Shown one piece after another: positions 59,600 to 64,000 of a DNA stretch of 64,000 nucleotides (positions are counted from its first letter, which is position 1; each line of letters starts with the position of its first letter). This DNA comes from Brassica napus. Lineage: Eukaryota; Streptophyta; Magnoliopsida; Brassicales; Brassicaceae. Where the stretch lies: positions 35,611,608 to 35,675,607 of the forward strand of contig NC_063452.1 in assembly GCF_020379485.1 (NCBI RefSeq). Reading direction: 5' to 3'. The notes below the pieces were generated by a model. That model worked only from the letters and a program-made list of their open reading frames with translations, had not been told where the DNA came from and did not search any database. The position numbers and the translations under genes were made by a program.

Positions 59600-60363
59600 C
59601 TAGGAGTTTTCTTGCGTCATGCGCAGATATAAAATATTTAAAAATGTTATATATAAATAAAATTTTTTATTTTTATATTTTAGTTTTATTAGTTTAAAAA
59701 AATAAAACCATAATGTAATTGTTTTTAGTTTGATTTATTCAAGTTTACTTTGACCTTTTAATTTTGCATTATTTAACTTTTGATAAAAATAATTAAAATT
59801 TATAAATTTACTTTATTATATTATTATTTATTTAATTACCATTTTTAAATATGTCTATTAGTAAATATATAAATTATTTCTAATAATATATACATTAAAT
59901 AAAATATAACTTATATACGTTGATAAAATATATTTTAAACTACACTTATTTTAATAATAAAAATATGATTCATATATTGATGTAAAATTTTAATATTCGT
60001 AATTATTATTTATATATAAAAACATATTATTTTAATTGATATAGAAAAGTTATTAGGTATCATAAAATCTTACCAAAATGAATATTTACTGAGAAAAAAT
60101 ATTTTTGATATAAAATTTATTAGTTATTACTATATCATGAAACTTTTCCAAAAATATGAGTCCGTATATAGAAAATTATCATTATTATATTTAAGAAATC
60201 TTACCAAAAACATACATCTAAATATAATAAATTTTACATGTCACAATTAGATTTATACCATGTTATATTTCTTTTAAGCCATATTATCATTTTTTGTGAA
60301 AGTTAATGTAGTGATGACACATATAGAAATCAATTCTCAGATATAGTGTAGGGTACTAGGGGA
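59600..60363 (-). mobile_element. Non-autonomous Helitron, 0.76 kb
   Basis: Minus strand: 5'-TCCCCTAGTACCC at 60363, preceded by A; 3' TGCGCATGACGCA hairpin then CTAG (59603-59600) and T. The 5' part has TAGTGATGACAC in common with the Helitron at 54624-55646, so they are related. It is AT-rich and non-coding. Confidence 0.65.
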
Positions 60364-61949
60364 TTCATGTATGCAAATATACAAAAATGATGGAGACGAA
60401 TAGACACAAAGTTTTAAAAACACCCTTTTCAGTTTTTGTTTGGTTTATTATAATATATATAATCTAATTGTGTGACCTTTTCACCTTAACCTAACCGTGT
60501 GACCTTATTTTTATTTATATACATTTAATCAAAACACCAGACACCATTATTTAATCATCAAAGGGCGTAAGTTCCAATTGTTTTCTTAATGAGTTTATCC
60601 CTATCTAACGTGACCAAAACCACTACCGGAGAAACCAATACAGAGCCATTAAAAAGCAATTGATGGATCCGATAGATGGAGACGTGGAATAACGCCACCA
60701 GGGCCGCAATATTTCTCACCGAGCAAAACGTAACTTAATTAACAGTTGCAATTGTTTGTGGTCAACACTAACTCCTTCACATTATTCAACTTCGCTTTCA
60801 TGCCATTGAGGGAAGCACCATCATTGCTGTCATCAGTCACCACAACTAAGGGAAGCAGCCGAATAAAGACTCCATAATGGACCGAAAGATTGAGAAGCAG
60901 TGACGTCGTCAATATGTCGGGAGGGCTCGTGCTTTCCGGTATGTCGTCCATAGGAGAGCTCTGTATCTGTTATTCCATGACAAAACAGATGGTGAGGATC
61001 TTACGCTGTCCAAACCGTTGAATCTTAGAGAAGGAGGGAAAATAGCGGCTGAGCTACGGTGATGATTAAGGCGGGAGTTAGAAGGAGGATAAAGAGTGGT
61101 TCAGTGGTTTGAGTGTTATAGTGTGTGACAACAACTAGAGGCGCCATATTTTTCACCGGGTAAGGGTTCTAGAAATCTCTTCTTCACACTTTCTCTACTT
61201 CTCAAAGACATCAAAAACCAGTGAAAAGTCCCACCCTATTGAAATAAATACAAAACAGAAGAATGGAAAGGGAGGCTACGTTCTGACTATTAGGGTTCGG
61301 GTGTTAAAATTGTTAGAAACTGATTAAAATGCAAAACCGAACAATGGAAAGGGAGGCTACGTTCTGACTATTAGGGCTTGGGTGTTAACTTTGTTAGAAA
61401 GCAAGTGTTTCAAACTATTGCTTCTAGAATAGTTTATGCAACTTTATGCTAACGTTTTTAAATAGAATTTAGAATACCACAATCATACCTTATTGGAGAC
61501 TAAAAATATAGAATTGAGTTAGACAATGAATGCTTAAGAACCAAGTAAATTTTCTTTAAAATTTGTTGCTGTAAAAAGTTCAGTATATAACATTCTGAAA
61601 AGGTACATCCTTGGGTTTTTTTAAACGTAGGTGTTGTTTGAGAAGGAATCTTCTGAGAGAAGAGTTTTAACAAAACATAAGTTATTTAAACAAAAGAAAA
61701 TTTTAGGATCATTAGATAAAAAAAAACAATTATGACCATCAGATTGTAACTCTTCAATTTTTTTTCAAAAAGTACATGAATTATGAAAAGGTATGTCTCT
61801 TACTATTAAAGAGATGTGTCATTTCAAATAAATAACTGTTTAAAGCAGGAGTATTTTAATGATGAAAAAGTATGATTGTGGCTCTTAAAAAGCTGCGTTG
61901 TTTAAAATAGATGACCGTGAGTGTTTTATGTCCATTAAATCATAAAATA
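60364..61949. other. Spacer with possible gene fragment
   Basis: A less AT-rich part (60590-61200) contains a 70-codon minus-strand frame at 60951-60739, beginning MDDIPESTSPPDILTTSLLL and including DDSNDGASLNGMKAKLNNVK. I do not recognise it; it may be a fragment of a host gene or an element. An 81-bp tandem pair is at 61252-61413. The remainder is AT-rich. Confidence 0.35.
61252..61413. repeat. Tandem duplication, 2 x ~81 bp
   Basis: AATGGAAAGGGAGGCTACG is at 61262 and 61343, followed in both by TTCTGACTATTAGGG and GGGTGTTAA. Few differences between copies suggest a recent duplication. Confidence 0.85.
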
Positions 61950-61967
61950 CACTACAAGAAAACAGCG

Positions 61968-62280
61968 GTATTCTGACGGACATTCCGACGGAAAATGAAA
62001 TCCTCGGAATATACCGAGGAATTTCCGAGGAAACACAAAATTGGGGTTCCTCGGAATTTCCTCGGAATATACCGACGGAATTCCGAGGAAACCTCAGTCC
62101 GTCGGAATATTCCGAGGAAATTCCGAGGAACAATGTGTTCCTCGGAAAAAACCGATGAATTCCAAGGAAATATTATAGCCGTTGGAGAGCCGTTGAGGGA
62201 TTTTACAAAATTCCGAGGAAATTCCGACGAACTAGCCTTTTCCGTCGGAATTCCGTCGGAATTTCCTCGGTATGTCGGCA
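61968..62280. repeat. CACTA subterminal repeats, second element
   Basis: Many copies of TTCCGAGGAA, CCTCGGAAT and TCCGACGGAA in both orientations precede the gene. The motif set differs from the ACGAGG/ACGACG set of the first element, suggesting that each element has its own matching binding protein. Confidence 0.85.
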
Positions 62281-62383
62281 GGATTTAAACTATAAATACA
62301 AGCACTCCTCTTCCTCTTCTTTCACTCCATATCTTCATCCCCCCTCTTACTCTATTTACACACGAATTTGATTCATAAAAAAT

Positions 62384-64000
62384 ATGTCTTCTTCAAATTA
62401 TTTTCGTTCTTGGATCGATCAACCTCATTTGGATCCGAACACGAGATTGCTTACGGAAGAATACCAACGAGGTATAACCGAATTCATGGGGTTAGTTCAC
62501 CGACAACGGGAAGCAAAAACAGGTATGTTAAGATGTCCTTGCTCTAATTGTAAAAATGGAAAGGTTATTAAAGAGTGGGATGTTTGGACTCATCTATATT
62601 TGAGTGGGTTTACACGAAGTTACAAAATTTGGTATCATCATGGGGAAACTGATTATGAACATGGTAGTACTAGCGAACCTCAGCCAGCGGTTAGATTAGA
62701 AGAACCAATTAGAACGGATGTAGATTATGGTGTAGGTACTGAGCAGATGGTAAATGATCATTTTAGAGGGGAAGATTTACCCAATGCAGAAGCTAGGAGA
62801 TTTTATGATATGTTGGATGCTGGAAAGCAACCATTGTACGAAGGTTGCAGAGATGGTCATTCAGCTTTATCATCTGCTACAAGATTGATGGGCATTAAAA
62901 CAGATTATAATTTGGCTGAAGACTGTGTGGATGCGATTGCTGATTTTGTAAAAGGTATTCTACCCGAGGATAATGTAGCTCCTGGTTCATACTACGAGGT
63001 TCAGAAACTCGTAGCTGGTCTTGGTTTATCGTATCAGGTAATAGATGTATGCAGCGACAACTGCATGATTTATTGGATGGCGGATGAACAGCGGGTTACA
63101 TGCAAATTTTGTGGAAAGCCTCGTTATAAAGATACGAGTGGAAGAGTTCCAGTGCCATATAAAAGGATGTGGTATTTACCTTTGACGGAAAGGTTGCAGA
63201 GGTTGTATCTGTCTGAACGCACAGCGCAACCAATGAGATGGCATGCGGAGCACTCAACAGATGGTGAGATCAGACATCCTTCAGATGCAAAAGCGTGGAA
63301 GCATTTCCAATCAAAGTATTCCGACTTTGCGTATGAGAGAAGAAATGTCTACCTTGGATTATGTACTGATGGTTTCAGTCCGTTTGGCAAGAGTGGAAGA
63401 CAGTATTCTCTATGGCCCGTCATTCTTACACCATACAACCTCCCCCCAAACTTGTGCTTGCGACGAGAGTTTTTGTTTCTCTCGATTCTCGTTCCCGGAC
63501 CAGAGCATCCTAAGAGATCACTTGATGTGTTTCTTCAGCCACTAATATATGAGTTGCAAGAACTATGGGCTCAAGGTGCTGAAACATACGATGTTTCGTG
63601 TAAAGAAAACTTTCAAATGCGAGCAGTACTAATGTGGACAATAAGTGATTTTCCAGCATATGGTATGTTGTCTGGATGGACAACGCATGGAAGGCTATCA
63701 TGTCCATATTGTCAAGATAACACTGATGCTTTCCAACTAAAACACGGAAGGAAAACGTGTTGGTTTGACTGTCACAGGAGATTCCTACCACCTGATCATT
63801 CATATCGTAGGAGTAGGAATTTGTTTACGAAGAACAAGAGGGTGTTTGACAGTCCACCTTCGGAAATTTGTGGGAAAGATTTGAAGATACAACTAAGAGA
63901 TTTTGGTGCAGAAAGGACGCCAGAAGTCGGTGGACATGAGCGTTTTCCGGTAGATGCTGTTGGAGAACTACATAACTGGCACAAAAAAAGTATTTTCTGG
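62384..64000 (+). CDS. CACTA TNP2-type transposase, open to window edge
   Basis: The frame runs from ATG at 62384 (after AAAAAAT, about 430 bases inside the left TIR) for 539 codons to the window end with no stop. N terminus MSSSNYFRSWIDQPHLDPNT opens a Transpos_assoc domain with CPCSNC and VWTHLYLSGF (about residues 50-80). Next are LLxCGKP-like CKFCGKPRYK and MRWHAEHSTDGEIRHPSDA. Transposase_21 motifs follow: LGLCTDGFSPFGKSGRQYS, WTISDFPAYGMLSGWTTHG, CPYC and HNWHKKSIFW. The first two carry family-conserved Asp residues of the catalytic site. It is colinear with the first element's TNP2 exon and clearly related, though distinct. The C-terminal part (VMHIEKN block, DUF4218) lies outside. It should cut the element ends. 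No lesion is visible, so it may be functional. Confidence 0.9.
   Translation, partial: MSSSNYFRSWIDQPHLDPNTRLLTEEYQRGITEFMGLVHRQREAKTGMLRCPCSNCKNGKVIKEWDVWTHLYLSGFTRSYKIWYHHGETDYEHGSTSEPQPAVRLEEPIRTDVDYGVGTEQMVNDHFRGEDLPNAEARRFYDMLDAGKQPLYEGCRDGHSALSSATRLMGIKTDYNLAEDCVDAIADFVKGILPEDNVAPGSYYEVQKLVAGLGLSYQVIDVCSDNCMIYWMADEQRVTCKFCGKPRYKDTSGRVPVPYKRMWYLPLTERLQRLYLSERTAQPMRWHAEHSTDGEIRHPSDAKAWKHFQSKYSDFAYERRNVYLGLCTDGFSPFGKSGRQYSLWPVILTPYNLPPNLCLRREFLFLSILVPGPEHPKRSLDVFLQPLIYELQELWAQGAETYDVSCKENFQMRAVLMWTISDFPAYGMLSGWTTHGRLSCPYCQDNTDAFQLKHGRKTCWFDCHRRFLPPDHSYRRSRNLFTKNKRVFDSPPSEICGKDLKIQLRDFGAERTPEVGGHERFPVDAVGELHNWHKKSIFW

Larger units (their letters stand above)
61950..64000 (+). mobile_element. 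Second CACTA transposon, left end (runs off window)
   Basis: It begins CACTACAAGAAAACAGCGG at 61950, sharing the first 14 bases with the other CACTA element but with different subterminal repeats (TTCCGAGGAA, TCCGACGGAA). The transposase gene is on the + strand, so this is the 5' end. The other terminus is beyond 64000, so completeness and target duplication cannot be judged. Confidence 0.88.

Overview
The window is a repeat-dense stretch of plant nuclear DNA, most likely from a Brassicaceae species. The evidence is an Athila-type LTR element, a plant L1-type LINE, CACTA elements with CACTACAAGAAAAC termini, small Helitrons with TC...CTRR ends, TTTAGGG-type repeats and strongly AT-rich spacers. 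I see no intact single-copy host gene, no rRNA or tRNA gene, and nothing prokaryotic or organellar. Almost every coding segment belongs to a transposable element, and most are broken.

Layout: (1) 1-17294 is a Ty3/gypsy element on the + strand (RT at 298-1037, RNase H and integrase at 14569-16669, probable 3' LTR near 17294). It was hit twice by the same Athila family: an LTR end at 1-297 and a full-length minus-strand copy at 1038-14568 with target duplication GGCAT. (2) 17295-26616 is a mosaic of decayed fragments: Helitron 5' end, Tat-type integrase relic, MULE-like repeat, an array of exon-like ~160-bp units, a Copia gag fragment and LTR-like DNA. (3) 26474-54389 is an ancestral tandem duplication of a ~3.4-kb unit. 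Copy A was later split by a LINE (26628-33433, itself holding a solo LTR) and a Copia element (34015-39967). Copy B was split by a CACTA element (45000-53337). Each copy supplies the empty site for insertions in the other. (4) 54390-61949 is a run of minus-strand Helitron-like pieces, one next to a decayed replication protein A (RPA1)-like gene, plus a small retroposed insert. (5) 61950-64000 is the left end of a second CACTA element with an open TNP2-type transposase frame that runs off the window.

How the parts relate: the coding modules are gag/protease/RT/RNase H/integrase sets, an Athila envelope-position ORF, LINE ORF1 and ORF2, and the two classic CACTA proteins. The first CACTA element has a decayed TNP2 gene but an apparently intact six-exon Transposase_24 gene; the second has an uninterrupted TNP2 frame within the window. 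A two-component relationship between such elements is possible, but that is inference. Homopolymer runs (C20, T26, G33) mark spots where the sequence itself may be unreliable.
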